Source: Certhia americana
Taxonomy: Eukaryota > Chordata > Aves > Passeriformes > Certhiidae
Length of the DNA stretch: 64,000 bases
Assembly: GCA_018697195.1 (NCBI GenBank)
Contig: CM031873.1
Coordinates: 310,001 to 374,000, forward strand
Reading direction: 5' to 3'
Position 1 is the first letter of the stretch. Each line of letters starts with the position of its first letter. Under the pieces are notes generated by a model. That model was not told where the DNA came from, searched no databases, and worked only from the letters and a program-made list of their open reading frames with translations. Below are positions 13,014 to 25,640 of this stretch, piece by piece. The position numbers were made by a program, and so were the translations under genes.

Positions 13014-16000
13014 TCCCAGTGCCTACTCTCACAGCTCTGCTGAACTCCTCACAGTGGTTTTTCTGATGGGAGTTCTACACCCTTTACACTGTGATAATCA
13101 TTCCCAGTTCCCCAATCAGAGGCATCTCCTCTCTGCTGATGTTACCAGCAAGGGGAAATAGAGGGGGCCTTGATCAGTGTCATGCTCCAAGACAGGCTCT
13201 GCTCTCCAGAGACCCAGCAGGCTGGTTATGATCCCCTGTTCCTGCCCCCATTATCCCAAAGCATCCCTTGGAGCCCTGGTGATCCCACATCAGTTTGGTG
13301 CTGTAGCTGCATCCCCAAATCCTCCCTCTCTCTGTCAGCTTGGACATTTCACACTCCTGCATGTTACAGAAATGTTACAGAGCTTTTCCCAGGACAGGCT
13401 AATGGCAGAAATTAAATAATCAGTCTGTCACAGTGGGACTGGGACATGGGACAGGAAGGAACCAGGTACAATTAATGATCTTTACCATGGAGGCTTTAGA
13501 GGGAGACCCAGAATTGTCAAACTCATGGCCAAGCTACAGCCCAGACATCCAAAATGGATCATTCCCTAAAGCTCTGTAAACCACGTGAAACCCTTCCTTA
13601 CAGGCCTGGCTTTGGGGACACAGGAAAAGGACATCACCCCAAGTGCAGAGTGACTCACTCAGCCCTCCCAAAGCAGATCCAAAGCTTCAGAGAGGGGCAC
13701 ACCCTGGATCTCACCTCCCTCTCTCTTCCCCCCTGATCTCCCACTCATCTGCTCCAGGCTCAGCAAAAGCAGCGTGCACCTCACAATCAGGAATCACGGG
13801 AAGGAGGCTCCAGCCTGAATGGCATCCCTGCCTTTCCATTTTTCCAGATTTTGGGCCGTGTCGAGAGGGTGAGCCCTGCTCCCCATCCTGCTCCTGCCCG
13901 TGGCCCTTTGGTGCTGGGGAGATTTGTTGCAGGATAATTCTCAGAGACCATCTCCCCCCAACAAAGCTGCCCCCTTTGGATGTGGGCAGATGATATAGAA
14001 AATGGGTGGTTCAGGCCGATTTCATGAGGCCTAATAAATCTTCAGTAAATTAAAACTCATCCCCCTTTCCTCCCCTCTCTGGGCCTTTGTCTTGCTAATA
14101 CACATTAAGCCCCGCCTGGCTACACACTTTGAGGCATTTCGGAGGTGAGGTCTGTACAAAGCTGCAGATGTGGGAGCTTTAAAGGACCTTTGGCCTCGGT
14201 GTTACCCATTAACATCAGCCATGCCAACACAAGAATCTCACCATGGTTCTCTCCCCTCAAAAGGGCTCCCAAGTAACAACCTCGCCTTTTGAGGGGGGGA
14301 CAGAAATAAAAGAACAGAAGGAATGAGCAAGAAAGAATGAGAGAGGGACCTTCCAAAAGAGGTGTTCCCTATAAGGCTAATTTTGTCCCTAAATCATTGT
14401 CTGAAGCTGGTTGCTATTTAGAAATTGCTTAAGAACTCAGTGCACCTCTTTCAAGCCAGGCTGTGCTGACACTCACACAGCACTCGTGATATTTGATTCA
14501 TTTCTCTCATCTCCACTGACCGTTTCCACTCTGACCTTCCTACTTTCAGACCTTGAAATAAAGAGCACTAATGCAGTCCCGTATTCAAAGAGCCACTTTT
14601 GTCCCGTATCCAGGTTTTTATTCCTGTTCAGATTTTCTCTGTGCTTTCCACCCCTCTTTAGAAATCAAAATCAAGAGCTGGACACAAAGTGAGAGGCCAA
14701 AAATGTCTCTGTGAGTGTAATGGCCCTTCTGGAGTCTCCCCTTTTGCCCTGGTGTGCTTTCTCTTGGAGCAGGCTGCATCCCTCCCCAATGCAAGGGAAA
14801 AGCCATGCCCATTTCCAGTGGGCAAGGATTTGAATAAAAGCTTCAAGGAAGGGAACAATCCACTCCTCTGTTCAGTGCCTTCACTGAGGTGCATTCAGGT
14901 GAGATTTAAACAAGAAGTAACAGCTCCTCTCCCCGGGTTTCTCAGCAGAGGCTTTGCCTTCCATCCCTTCAAGCACTTTGGCTAAAATGTAAAGAGAAAC
15001 TTTGTGGCCCTATGTGGGTGCTTTAGAAGTTGTAAGGTGTGATGAATGAGCTCTAAAAAACACAGATCAAGAGGAAGATAGCAGGGATGAAAGGACAGGC
15101 AGTTAGATCAGACTAGACATCCTGGGATGAAAGGAAAGGTGAATGGGTAGCTAGATTAGACAGTCAGGGTAAGCGGAAGGCAGGAAATCCAAACTTGTAG
15201 GTGTTTATCCTAAACTCCAGATCTGCACCTGTAAAGGCTGCTCCCTCACTTCATTTTCATTCAGTCCTTTCATAAGCAAATTTCCCGGCTTGATCAGGAG
15301 GTGCTGCTGGCACAGGGGCCGTAAGCATCAAAGAGAAATGAAACAAACTGACCAACCAACCTCAGTTGCTGCCTTTTTTTTTATTTTATTCACCTCAAAG
15401 GAGAGCTTAGATCTCCACTCCTTTTACATTTTGGGGCAAAGGCACGGCTCAGTTCTCATTCTGTCAGGCTGGCTTTGTCCATCCCAGCGAGAAGGGATGG
15501 TGCACTTTGAACAGTGTCAGGAGGATTAGGATGGGGTTTATCTCTGGAGCGTGGAGCTTGTTAACTCTGGCCTGTGGGCTGGGCAGAGCTGGAGCCCTCC
15601 TGGCAATCAGAGAACCAGGATCAGCTCTCACTCTGCTAGCTGGCAGTGCAACCCTGAATAATGGAGCACCCAAACCCCTTCAGATGTTTATCTGGGCTGC
15701 TCATCTACCCCAAAAGCACAATGAGACTGCTCATGTTTCCCTGCTTTCCTGGTGAGACTGTTTTACAACACAGCACTTGTCCCTTGGGGATCTCAGCACT
15801 ATTCCCACATCCTCTCTCAGTGTGGCCATCCTGTCCCACTCCTCAGGGGAAGGCACCTGCTGGCCCCTCACTCTGGGCAGTGCTCAGAAATTCTGGCTGG
15901 GAGGCAGAAATCAGGTGAGCAGGCCCACCTGGGTATTTGCTGCTTCCCTTTACAGGACAGAACTTCGGGACAGCAGAGAGGTGGATCATCAGTGATGTCA

Positions 16001-16039
16001 AATCCACTCACTTAGGTGGAATTTCACACCCACAGCTTC
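13014..16039. other. Noncoding sequence with a possible conserved island
   Basis: No gene was recognised. The region around 13985-14115 is AT-rich, with GCCTAATAAATCTTCAGTAA and AATTAAAACTCAT motifs in an otherwise GC-rich context. It might be a conserved noncoding element. A two-copy, 41-bp tandem repeat is listed separately. Confidence 0.4.
15083..15165 (+). repeat. Two-copy tandem repeat, 41 bp
   Basis: GGGATGAAAGG followed by a GTTAGATYAGACTAGACA-like stretch occurs from 15083 and again from 15124, with moderate divergence between copies. Confidence 0.6.
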
Positions 16040-16136
16040 AATCCTCTCATGGGTTTGTGCTGGACCTGACAGTGCTGGCTCAATTGCTGGACTCGATGCT
16101 CTTAGAAATCTTTTCTAACCTTAATGATTCTGGGGT
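16040..16136 (+). repeat. Diverged CR1 3' end, sense
   Basis: The order GGACTCGATGCTCTTAGAAA, TCTTTTCTAACCTTAATGAT and TCTG matches the CR1 terminal pattern (GGACTAGATGATCTTTAAGG, CCTTCCAACCCTAATGATTC). It is shorter and more diverged than the copy near 13 kb. Confidence 0.7.
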
Positions 16137-19100
16137 AAATTTGTGTGTTACTCTCAATGTTAAACCTTGAATAAAAGCTAAGGTTTTGTTTGCTCCTATG
16201 TGAGGGATAGGAAAATTAGTAGAACAGCACTTTTTTGCATGAGGACCTTAGCAAAAGTATTTTTCAATAGGTAGGTGAAGCATAACAAAATATTTAATAT
16301 GTTCCATTTTTTGCCAGTAATTGGGTTGTGTGTCATCCCCCTACGGCTCCATCTACACATCAAAGATTCCTGCATTTATTTCTATGACATCGATTAGTTT
16401 TATTCCAAAATCACTACAAAACCCAAAGTTGTTCAATACGGCTGTTAAGGCATAATAAAAAGTCATAATGTGAAGCAAAGCTGCTTTCCTCTGAAGCTTA
16501 ATCATTTTAGCCTTGATCAATTAAGGCTTCTGCACAGTGAAAGAAAAGATCCTCCTAAAATCTAAACACCTCCTGGAGATACCTTTGCTTGTCACCATTA
16601 AGGGGGTGAAAAGCAGTTAGATTTTCTGCATCCTTCAGGTTTAGGTAAAGAGAATCACCTTTAGGCTGTCTGGAATCAGTCACTGCCCTGACAGTGAGCA
16701 AACACTTTTCAGAATTTGGCTCCTCATCTTTGACCGGAAGAGGAAAAATAGTTTTGTTGCTGCTCGATTGTGGTTTTCACTCCATTAAATCAAACCAGGA
16801 AAGGATGGTCCAAATGATATTTTAAGGACATACATAAAAAACTCTGAGAGTAAAAAAAAAAACAAAAGAGGGAAAATATGTGTTTCATGGTAAATACTGT
16901 AAATCTTGCTGTGTCTACAGAGCAGTACCTCTTCTATGAAGGAGATGCTGAATTTACTCTGGGAACAGATGCACTCCATCCCCTAACACCACCTGGCCAG
17001 TCCAACAGAGATCCCCCAGACCTTCGGCCTCTTCCTGCTGCAATCTCCCCCTTGGTTTGGAGCAGGACACACTTCCTTGGCACGAAAAGCAAACAGCCTT
17101 TGAACATCCTGGCAAAGCCTGTGGCTGCCAGGGACGTGCTCCAACCTGCTCCGCTTGAAGGGAAGCACAAAACTATTATTGACTTCAAAGGCACTGGGAC
17201 TCAGCCCCAGGGGGGAAATTAGCTTCAACAATAATTGAATTAAAACAGGGGGATTCCCTTCAAAGAACTGCCACTTCCTGGGCCACGGGATGAGGTTTGT
17301 ATCGGGCACAATTATAACTAGGCCAAAACACTGGAAAACAGGTGCTGGATACACTGCCTGGGCACCCCAGGGTGCAGTGGAGGAGAACAAACATGTTTAA
17401 GGACTCAGAGTTGGATTTGCCTGGACACAGCCCAGCTGAAGGACACAACTGGGCAGAGACTCCTGAAAAGCTCCTGGGGCTGGGAGAGGAGGCAGACCCA
17501 CAGTGGGCAAAGCACACGTGTGTGCATTTCTGAGCCTCCATCATCTACAGATCCAGGGAAAAGGGACAATGAACTGGAATTCAGAACAACTGACACAAAC
17601 AGCTGGCACACCACAGCCTCCAGGGCTGGAAATGCCTCTGGACTGGACTCCAGGCTTAGTGTGGAGATAAATGCCCCTTATGAGGTGGCCAAGAGCCCCA
17701 AAAAGCTGAGTTCTGCCTTTCCTCCAGGAATGTGAATTCTGTGTTCTTCAGTTCTGTGCTTGCCACCTCCAGGAATGTGTTGGGGCAGGCAGATTTTGGG
17801 TAGGATACCTTTTCTATTGAACCTTACCCCTCAGGATTGCAAAGTTCCTGATATCTCTGAGACATCTCTGCAGTTTTGCAGGTGATCTCCAGATCTTTGT
17901 CACTTTAATCCCCCGTTTATACACACCTGTACCTGTGGGTTGGAGCATCCTTTTCCAGCCCTGATAAAGCAGCAAAACAGATTTATTGAGTGAATTCCAC
18001 TTCGCTCAAAAAATACCCAAGAAAAAATTGCTCAAATCAATAGACTGGAATCCTTTCAAAAGCAAATGACCCCCCCAAATCCTCAGCACCCTCTGCCCTT
18101 GGGAAGGAGGGAATTCCTGCAAGAACAACCCTCTAAAAACTCAAAACAGTAGCCTCCCTTCAGACTCACAGAAAATAATGGATTGCATTTATGATGAATA
18201 ATCCCCCTGCACGAGCTGGTTTTGCCATTTGCTTCCTCCTGCAGCACATCAGGTGCTTACAGAGACAAAGCCCAACCTGCTGAAAGCATGGCTCTCCTGT
18301 CTCACTGAAACCTTCTCTATTTCCTCCCCTCCCAGAGGAGGAAAAGGGTCAGAAACAGTGATTTGTGGCTCAGGGCAACGCTCAGAGCTGCCTTTCCCAG
18401 GAATTTCAGTAGTCCATGAGGTGAAGGTGTCAGCATCAGATAAAGAGGAATTCACCCAGCTAACATATCTGATCTCAACTTAGGTTACCTGCTGAGCAAA
18501 AACCAGCTGCCCCAGAGCAGCCAAACCTCTGGAAAAGGTAAAGTTTAATGTGCTGAAATGTGCTCTTTGTTAGGGCAGAAAGGGAAGCAGTAAAGGCTTC
18601 AGAGAGCTGGGCAACCTCTGCAGGGCACAGGCCAGCCCGGGGTGGGGAAGAAGAGCCAGCCCCAGGGAGCAGCAAATGGGGCTCCAGATTCTCAGAGACC
18701 TGCTGGTGATATTGTCTGCTGTAATTTGGTCAGAGAGTGGAGCCAAGACTTGACTCCCCAAGGAGGGGAGGGAGGCTCATTCAGGCTGCCAGGAGGATTT
18801 ATCTCACTGCTGGCAGTGCCTGCCCTCCTCCCCACACACCTGTGGTGGCACCTGGGTCAATTCTCCTTCTGCCTTACACCTTGCTGTAGCTCACAGCACT
18901 GAAAAAATGTTCTTTGACTGTTGCACAGCCACTGTAGGGAGCTCTTTTCAGCAGCAGGTACCACACAGCTCTGCCACAAAGAGCAATGTCCCTTTTGCTC
19001 CATCCATGAGGAATGCAAAGCAGACAGGCTGGACCCAGGGCCATCCCCAGGCCAGGGGCCAGGAGAGAACAGCTGGCCCAGGTTTGTGTCCTGTGCTTTT

Positions 19101-21939
19101 ACAGCAGACCTCTGCCAGCCTTCCCTCCCAGCAGAGTGAAACAAGTGCTTCTCTGTGGTGGGGGTGTTGCCCGTGAATAGCCATCAGTCAAAGAGGATGT
19201 GCTCTAAGGATGGCCCGAATGCCTGGCTTGGACAAGAAAAGAACAGTTCTGTGACCCCAGCAAAGGGCAGGACCCCTCTGAGCTCCCCCAGTGCCCTGTG
19301 CTGCCAGTGCCTTCACCTCTGACACCCCACTGTGCCCTTGCTCTGGGGTCTTTCTACAGCCTAGGCTGCCAAATTCTCAGCAGCTCTTGGGGAGATGCCA
19401 CAAGTTCATCTGAACCACCCCAGCCTGCAGACAGGCCCCAAACACAGAAGGGGTTTAAAGCCAAGAGCCCTGCACAGAGCTGGGCAGCTCTTGGTGGCTC
19501 TGCTGGAGTGTCACAGGTGATGTCACACAGGTGATGTGAGATCTGCGTGCCTGCCCTTGGAAGCTGAGCCTTGTGCTGGTGCTGTGACACCTGAGTGCCC
19601 CTCACAGCCCTTCACAAGCTTCCCTGTCCTCACCAATGACCATTTCCGTTTCCTCCAGCTCCCTGAGCCCCTGCCCAGCTCTCTGCAGGCTCTTTGTGAC
19701 ACAGGACATGGCAGTGTTCTGGCTGTGTCCTCTGGGTCCCTGCTGCCCCTCTGCCCACACAGCGAGGGGCTCTCAACCCACACAGGTGTTTGCCTGAGCT
19801 CAAAGACTGTCCTACTGGATGAGATTCCTGTGCTTTTCCAGGAGAACAGACCCAGGCAGAGGCAAAACTTCAGAAATACCCATGAGTTAAACGAAGAAGG
19901 AGTGAAACACCAGCTCTGTGTTATTCCCATCGTTTATCCTGCAGCTAACCACCTGTACCAGAGCACCTCCAGGGGACAAGCTCTCCCTTCCTCCTCCTCC
20001 CTCCCAGCATCATAAGGACAAAGCACCCAAGTGAAGGAACCAATACAGAAGCTCCCTGAGCCAACATGAGAGCAAAGATCAGGCCTTAAAATTGACACAG
20101 ACAGAATAACTCCTGTTCATTTGCTGCTGTGCTCTGTGTCCCACTGATGCACATCCAGATGTTCCAGCTGTCCTGCAGCAGCAGCCCATCCTCCTGCATG
20201 TTTAACTGAGCCAAGCTGTTCAACCACTCCCAGGAGTATGACAAAAGTTCACCTTTTTCCAGGTATGGGATCATCTTGGAGCACACAGCCCACACCCCAT
20301 CACTGCATCCTTCCCAGGGTGCTGAGGAATAAAAAGTGAGAGGTACCCATGGACCCACTGACACTAATCCCCTCTCAGGATGGTCTTTTAAACAGGGGAG
20401 GTTATAAATAAATAAAGCCAAAAGAATCTCCAACCATCAGCCATGAGCTGGCTCCTTGCCTCACTCTTCCTGCAGATCCTGCCCTCCCCTTTCCCAGCCA
20501 TCCTCTGCATCACTGAGCGGGACCAGGAGGCAGCACACTTCCACCTCCCATGTGGAAAGAAATCACCCTGGGCTTCCAGAGCTAGCACGGCCTGGCTTTA
20601 TTTCAGCTCTGCACATTGTTCTGCCTGGGGAGGAGGGGGAGGAGGCAGAGATGGGGCATTGTTTGCAATTCAAATGGATGGACCTCAGGAAAAACCAATA
20701 AATTTAAGTCACTAGAGAATTTCAACAAGCAGGGACACTCTCTGGAATAGGAAGCCTCCTCCCTGTCAGTGGGGGCTGTTGAGAAGCCACTAGACAAGAG
20801 AATAACCAAGCACTCGTGGGGCTGAGAGCTTTTCAGGCAATGAAGTCCAAACCAAACAAATTCCCCCTTTAGGAGATGCCTTTATCCAAACACTCTGAGC
20901 ACACAGAACGGGCTCGGTGCCTCCAGCTCCCCGTGTTTGCTAAGCCAGGCCTGCCTGCTTCTCCCCGTGCCTGCCCCAGGTGGGTGTGGGCTGTTGCAGG
21001 GGGTTTGGGGGTGCCCCTTGGCACGGCACCGTTTGGGAAGCCCCCGGGTGATGCTGGTGGCAAGGGGATGTGAAAATTCACCAGCCATGAAAATCCCCGT
21101 TCATGCACAAGTGTGATGCAAGGAAAAATTTCGCCAGGACTGCATTTAGAGGTGGCTTGTACCAGCTTAGTGTTTAATTTTCAGTTTGGCCCTAACTGCT
21201 CTGTCTTAGGAGGATTTAGGGATTCCCATAACTCATTCCAGCTGGTGCCCCACAGTGCAAATCCTGCACCTCCCCTCCCTCACAGGGGTTCCCTGGAGCT
21301 GAGGCATATCTCCCTGGGGTGAGGAAGAGAAAGGCTCCTGCTGCAGAAGGGAATCTGACACATCCTCTGGGACATTATCTTGAGCTGCTCAAGAAGTCAC
21401 TGGTATCCAGCTAGGAGTGCTCTGTGTCCCACCCAGCTCACACAAGTAGGGCAGAGGTAAAAGCTGTGAACCAAAGGACCTCTGACACCACTCAAGCACT
21501 GGTGCTGAAGCATCTGATAAACCAGAGAAGGCTGGCAGTGGCACAGCATTGCTGGGACTGTGGAGAAGGAAATGAGGAGGCTGTGGTCCTCCCTGTCCCA
21601 CCAGCCCCTTTTGGAGATCCTTAATTTGGTCCTGACTCAGTAACTTAGGCAGACTGTGAGAGCTGACATGACCAGACTGAGCCAGGAAAGGCCCCTCAAA
21701 AGCTCCCTCATTTCCCCTAATTCAGGCTCCATCCTGAACTAGTTGGAACTAAATATTGAGACTCCTGTTTTCCAGCCCTGATCATTACTCTTTTTCTTAC
21801 TCCTTATTTGCTACACGATTTCTTTTTCCCTCTTAAGAAACTGGGTTTTGTAGCCAAGGCTGCAGGTTCTGCAGAGTTGCTTTGAGCAGCCAAAACATGC
21901 AACTGCTGCATCCTGCTGCAAGTGGAAGGATCCAAGGCC
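16137..21939. other. Noncoding sequence with a candidate conserved AT-rich block
   Basis: No exon was recognised. 16200-16560 is AT-rich, contains ATCAATTAAGGC and several TAAT cores, and looks like candidate conserved noncoding DNA rather than a repeat. The remainder (17-21.9 kb) is ordinary single-copy sequence. The minus and + frames of 130-160 codons near 17.0-17.4 kb and 19.5-20.0 kb have no domain signature. Confidence 0.4.
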
Positions 21940-22045
21940 AGCTTAGACAGGGCCTAGAGCAACCCAGTCCAGTGGGAGGTGTCCCTGCCCATGGCTGGGA
22001 GGGGTTTTATGGCGGCTTTCAACCCAAAGCATTCTGTGATTTTCT
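21940..22045 (+). repeat. CR1 3' end, sense
   Basis: It contains CCAGTGGGAGGTGTCCCTGC, then GGTTTTATGGCGGCTTTCAA and CCCAAAGCATTCTGTGATTT. This is the same 3' UTR layout as the copy at 12905-13013, with a slightly different terminal word. Confidence 0.88.
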
Positions 22046-22474
22046 CTGCTCCCTGAGAGCTGCTTTTCCATCAGATACTGCTGACAGAGACCGTATTTTC
22101 TCTCTTCAATTTCTTTCTCTGCCCTCTTTTGTGCTAACACATTCTATGGCATTTACAAAGAAACAGGACCAAATGTGATCTACCAACAAGCACTGCAAAA
22201 ATCCTTGGCCCTTTTTCAGCCCTCTTATGCTGACAGAACAATTCTCATCAGCAAGTGAGGAGCACTCAGCAAGCACAGAGGGGTCTAAGAGTGACCTGCA
22301 GGATGTACTGGATAAAGCCACCCAACACCCAGGTTGCTTTCACACCTTTGTTGTGCCCACAGTTTCACATCAGCTCTGTGGGAATCTCCCAGAATCTCCC
22401 TTTGCATTGCCTGGCAGGGCTGGGAGCTCCAGAGGGAGAAATGCAGCTGAAATGATGCAGCTCTGGGAGAGCAG

Positions 22475-22742
22475 CCAAAGCCAGCGGCACCTCAGGGACT
22501 CTCATGAACACTGGCAATGGCCTGAGGTTGAGCTGGGGGAGGTTTATGTTGGATTTCAGGAAAGGTTCATGCCCCCAGAGGGTGCTGGGCAGGGAATTCC
22601 CCAGGGAATGGGCATGGCCTGCCAGAGCTCCAGGAGGGTTTGGACAGCCAGGGATGCCCAGGGGGTTGTTGGGGGGTCTGGGCAGGGACAGGGGTTGGAC
22701 TCGATAGTCCTAGTGGGTCCTTTCCACCCAGCACATCCTGGG
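22475..22742 (+). repeat. CR1 3' region, sense
   Basis: A longer CR1 fragment. It runs through GTTGGATTTCAGGAAAGGTT, GGAATGGGCATGGCCTGCCA, GGAGGGTTTGGACAGCCAGG and GGTTGGACTCGATAGTCCTA to a GGTCCTTTCCACCC end. The 217-codon + frame over it comes from the repeat and is not a gene. Confidence 0.88.
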
Positions 22743-23924
22743 AATCCATGCCTTGCACCACTGCATCCCCATGTCCTGCTCCCCTCAATGTTTCCTGCCC
22801 TCGGGTCCAATTCAGGTGCTCTTTTTCACCTGTTCCCCTGGTATCTCCATTCGTGGCAGACGATGAAAAGCTGCCAGTGACTTTACAGCCAGTAGTAAAA
22901 TAGATTTATAGGAGGAATTCGATCTATAGTCATGGAGATGTTTGGAATGCAGCAACCACTTAACACCAAATGCTGAATTCCCTCGGGGTTTATGTATAAA
23001 GACAAAAGAAGAACATTTAAGGCAAAGATGGTAAACTGAAATCAACTCCTTTGCAGATGCTTTTGTCTGGAAGTTAAATCAATAATATGTTTGTAAGTGA
23101 ATATCGTTTATTAATAAATTAATATTAATATAGTTTTTTCCACATTGGAAAGAATCAACCCTGAATAAAAAAAAGCACTGAAATAATCCATGAAATAGAT
23201 CTCTATTATATGAAATATATATGTTATATGAAATATTATACAGGTGTGTGTATATAAATAATCTTTCCTTCATACTAACATTTTTATGTGACTGGGGCAC
23301 TCTGAGGTGCAGAGAAAGGCTCTCTCTGAGCAACACTTCCTTCAGCACCAGGCTAGCTGGGCTTATCATCCCCCAGCCTTCTCCAGGACTATTCTGCTTC
23401 TGTTTCCTTCATTTTGCTGTTCCTGGACCTTATTTATTGTAGGTGTGAGAGGGTGGGGGATGACAACTCAGCCCCCATTGTTTGTGTCTTGCTGCTCAGA
23501 TGGGGGACTGAGAAAAATAAATCCAACAATAAAGCAAAGCGTGATCCCGAAGAATGCTTTTATTGCCACCAGGAGTAATTCAAACCTTTTGTGGTGGTTT
23601 GGAGACAAACTTTATGGTGGCCAAGTCAAACGCTGCTGTTCGGATTGAAAAAACAGGCAGGACATTTTATGACCATTAATAAATTAAACATTAATAAATG
23701 TTTGTAGAACACGGGAGAAGGAATCACACCTCTGGAGCTGCTCACCTCCCAGAGAAGGTGATCTGCTGACAGCCACCCTCCCCAGAATCTGCTTTCTGGG
23801 GGAAATCACCTCAGGAATCCTGGCAAACAGAGGAAGCCCCTGGTGCCTGGCACTGCCCCTCTGTGGATGTCACCTCTGCTCCTTTCCTGTTCCTGTTCTC
23901 CCTCAGCAGAGCCAGCAGCCAGCC
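22743..23924. other. Noncoding sequence, AT-rich in its middle
   Basis: No gene was recognised. 23070-23290 is rich in AT, with many ATATAT and TTAATA words. The 3' part (23700-23924) is ordinary GC-balanced sequence that leads directly into the cytosine-free tract. Confidence 0.4.
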
Positions 23925-24352
23925 TGGGGTAAGAAATGGAAAAAAATGGTTTATTTAATAAGTAAAGTATTTTTTAGTATAATAAATGAATAATATTAAA
24001 TAATAAAATGTTTTGTTGTTTTGAAAAGATGATGAATTTAGAAAGTTTTTTTGTGGGTTGTAGTTTGGTTTTATTTTGTTGTTAGTTTTTTTATGTTGGG
24101 AAATGTTTGGTTTAGGTTAGGTTTGGTGGGTTATGGGTTTGAGTTTTTGGGGTTTTGTTGGGTTTTTAGTTCAGTGTAAATATAAATAGTTTTAAAAGAA
24201 AAGGAGGGGGGGGGAATTATAGTTTGGAGAGTTTTATTGTTTTAGTTAGTTAAAAATTAATAAAAATTTTATTAATTGTAGACAATACAGGTTGTGTTGA
24301 AAAAAAAAAAAATGAAAATTTTTATTTTATGTTTTGAAAATAATTATTTTGT
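23925..24352 (+). other. Cytosine-depleted tract (3 C in 428 bp on + strand)
   Basis: From 23925 to 24171 there is not a single C on the + strand (247 bp). C appears at 24172, 24283 and 24288, always before A, and next at 24353. G is still common, including a run of ten near 24206-24215, so this is not plain AT-richness but a strand-asymmetric loss of C. Flanks on both sides have normal C content. I cannot assign it to a repeat family, and no coding frame is credible. Possible causes are hyperediting of a retroelement inserted antisense (G-to-A on its sense strand), a low-complexity G/T/A sequence, or an assembly artefact. Confidence 0.85.
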
Positions 24353-24442
24353 CAGTGAGAAGAAGGCTCAGGGATTGCCTCCAGCCCAAGGTGAACACCT
24401 GGCAGGGCAGTTCCAGAGAGAGGCAGCAAGGGCTGCTTTTGT

Positions 24443-24584
24443 CACTTCTCACTTTGCTTTCTGCAGGCTGCTGTCAGGTTCTAGATGGATCTCAGGTCAA
24501 TAGCATCTTTAATCACTTCTCACTTCTTTACTTTCTGAAGGCTGCTGTCCATGTTCTGGATGGATCTCAGGTCGATGGTGTGTC
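24443..24584 (+). repeat. Two-copy tandem repeat, about 71 bp
   Basis: CACTTCTCACTT, then CTTTCTGCAGGCTGCTGTC, then GATGGATCTCAGGTC occurs from 24443 and again from 24514 with several substitutions. It adjoins the right edge of the cytosine-depleted tract. Confidence 0.8.
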
Positions 24585-25409
24585 CTAAGCCCTTATTACC
24601 CTGTCAATTATCACTTCCTTAGAGCTGCCAGTGTCTAAGGAACAGATACTGCTATTCCCAGCCCGTCCCTATTGCCGCTTTCTAAAACAAATAATAATGA
24701 CTGATTTTAACGTTTGGGGCTGGTAATTCTCCCCAATGACATGTTGGTGTTTCTAACAAAATTCTGTTTCCCCAATCCTCTTTTCCAGACCCCTAACACT
24801 GGCTTAGGAACAAATCAATAGTGCCTCTTCTTCAATACTTAGTGCTGTGATTAATATCAGTGCTGTTGTTGTAGCTGTGATGGTTTAAGGATGTATTCAT
24901 TAATTAACCTTGTCTCCTGATTAACTTTGTTCTTGACATCTTGATTTTGTGCTAAATTAATTCTCATTTATTTCCCCCTTCCGCCCTCCCCTTGCACAGA
25001 TTGTGCTCCTCACATCTAATCCAAGGTTCCCCTTGGATTGTCTCTGCCTCTGCAGCAGCAGAAATCCCCCAGACTGAGCAGCCACTCCCTCCCCTCACGG
25101 AAGGATTTATCCCTCACAGCACCCACTGGGTGCTCACTCCCAGTGCCACCTTCCCTCAGCTGGAGCACGAGAGACCCTCAGGACACATCACAGGGATCTC
25201 CCTGGGCCTGAATCCCCCCTCCAGCACAGAGCAGGACCTTCTGTCCTTCCACACTGCCCCCCTCCCTGCCTGAACACGGGGTCACCCCTCTGCAGGTGCC
25301 ACCACAGGGCTCCCCCCAGCCCTGGCAGCTCTAAGTGGGCAACGAAGGCAGAGCCAAAGCCCCTCTGCTTTTAAAAGCCCCATCCCATTGAGCCAATCTT
25401 CCCGAGGTT
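24585..25409. other. Noncoding sequence, nothing recognised
   Basis: AT-rich to about 24970, with TTAATTAACC-type words, then GC-rich. No exon or repeat was identified. Confidence 0.4.
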
Positions 25410-25595
25410 ATATCCCACAACATCCCAGCTTGGAAGGGACCCCAGTGGTGCCTGGTGTCCCCTCCCTGCCCCAGCAGGGCCCTGCTACAGCACAGGGCAC
25501 AGCAGGGTGACCAGATGTCTCTGGGATAGCCCGGGGAGGAGCCTCCACAGCCGCTCTGCTCAGGAAAGATTTTCCACGGGTTCAGGTGGAGCTGG
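25410..25595 (-). repeat. CR1 fragment, antisense
   Basis: On the + strand, CACAACATCCCAGCTTGGAA, GGGACCCCAGTGGTGCC, CCTGCCCCAGCAGGGCCCTG and GGGGAGGAGCCTCCACAGCC follow in the order of a reverse-complemented CR1 3' region (in antisense copies: lesion-like GAAAAGACC, then the GGAGACTCCACAACC block). It is moderately diverged and abuts the large minisatellite. Confidence 0.75.
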
Positions 25596-25640
25596 CTGGG
25601 CTCAGTCCCTGCCCCGGGGCTCTGGGGCCATTGCTGGGCC

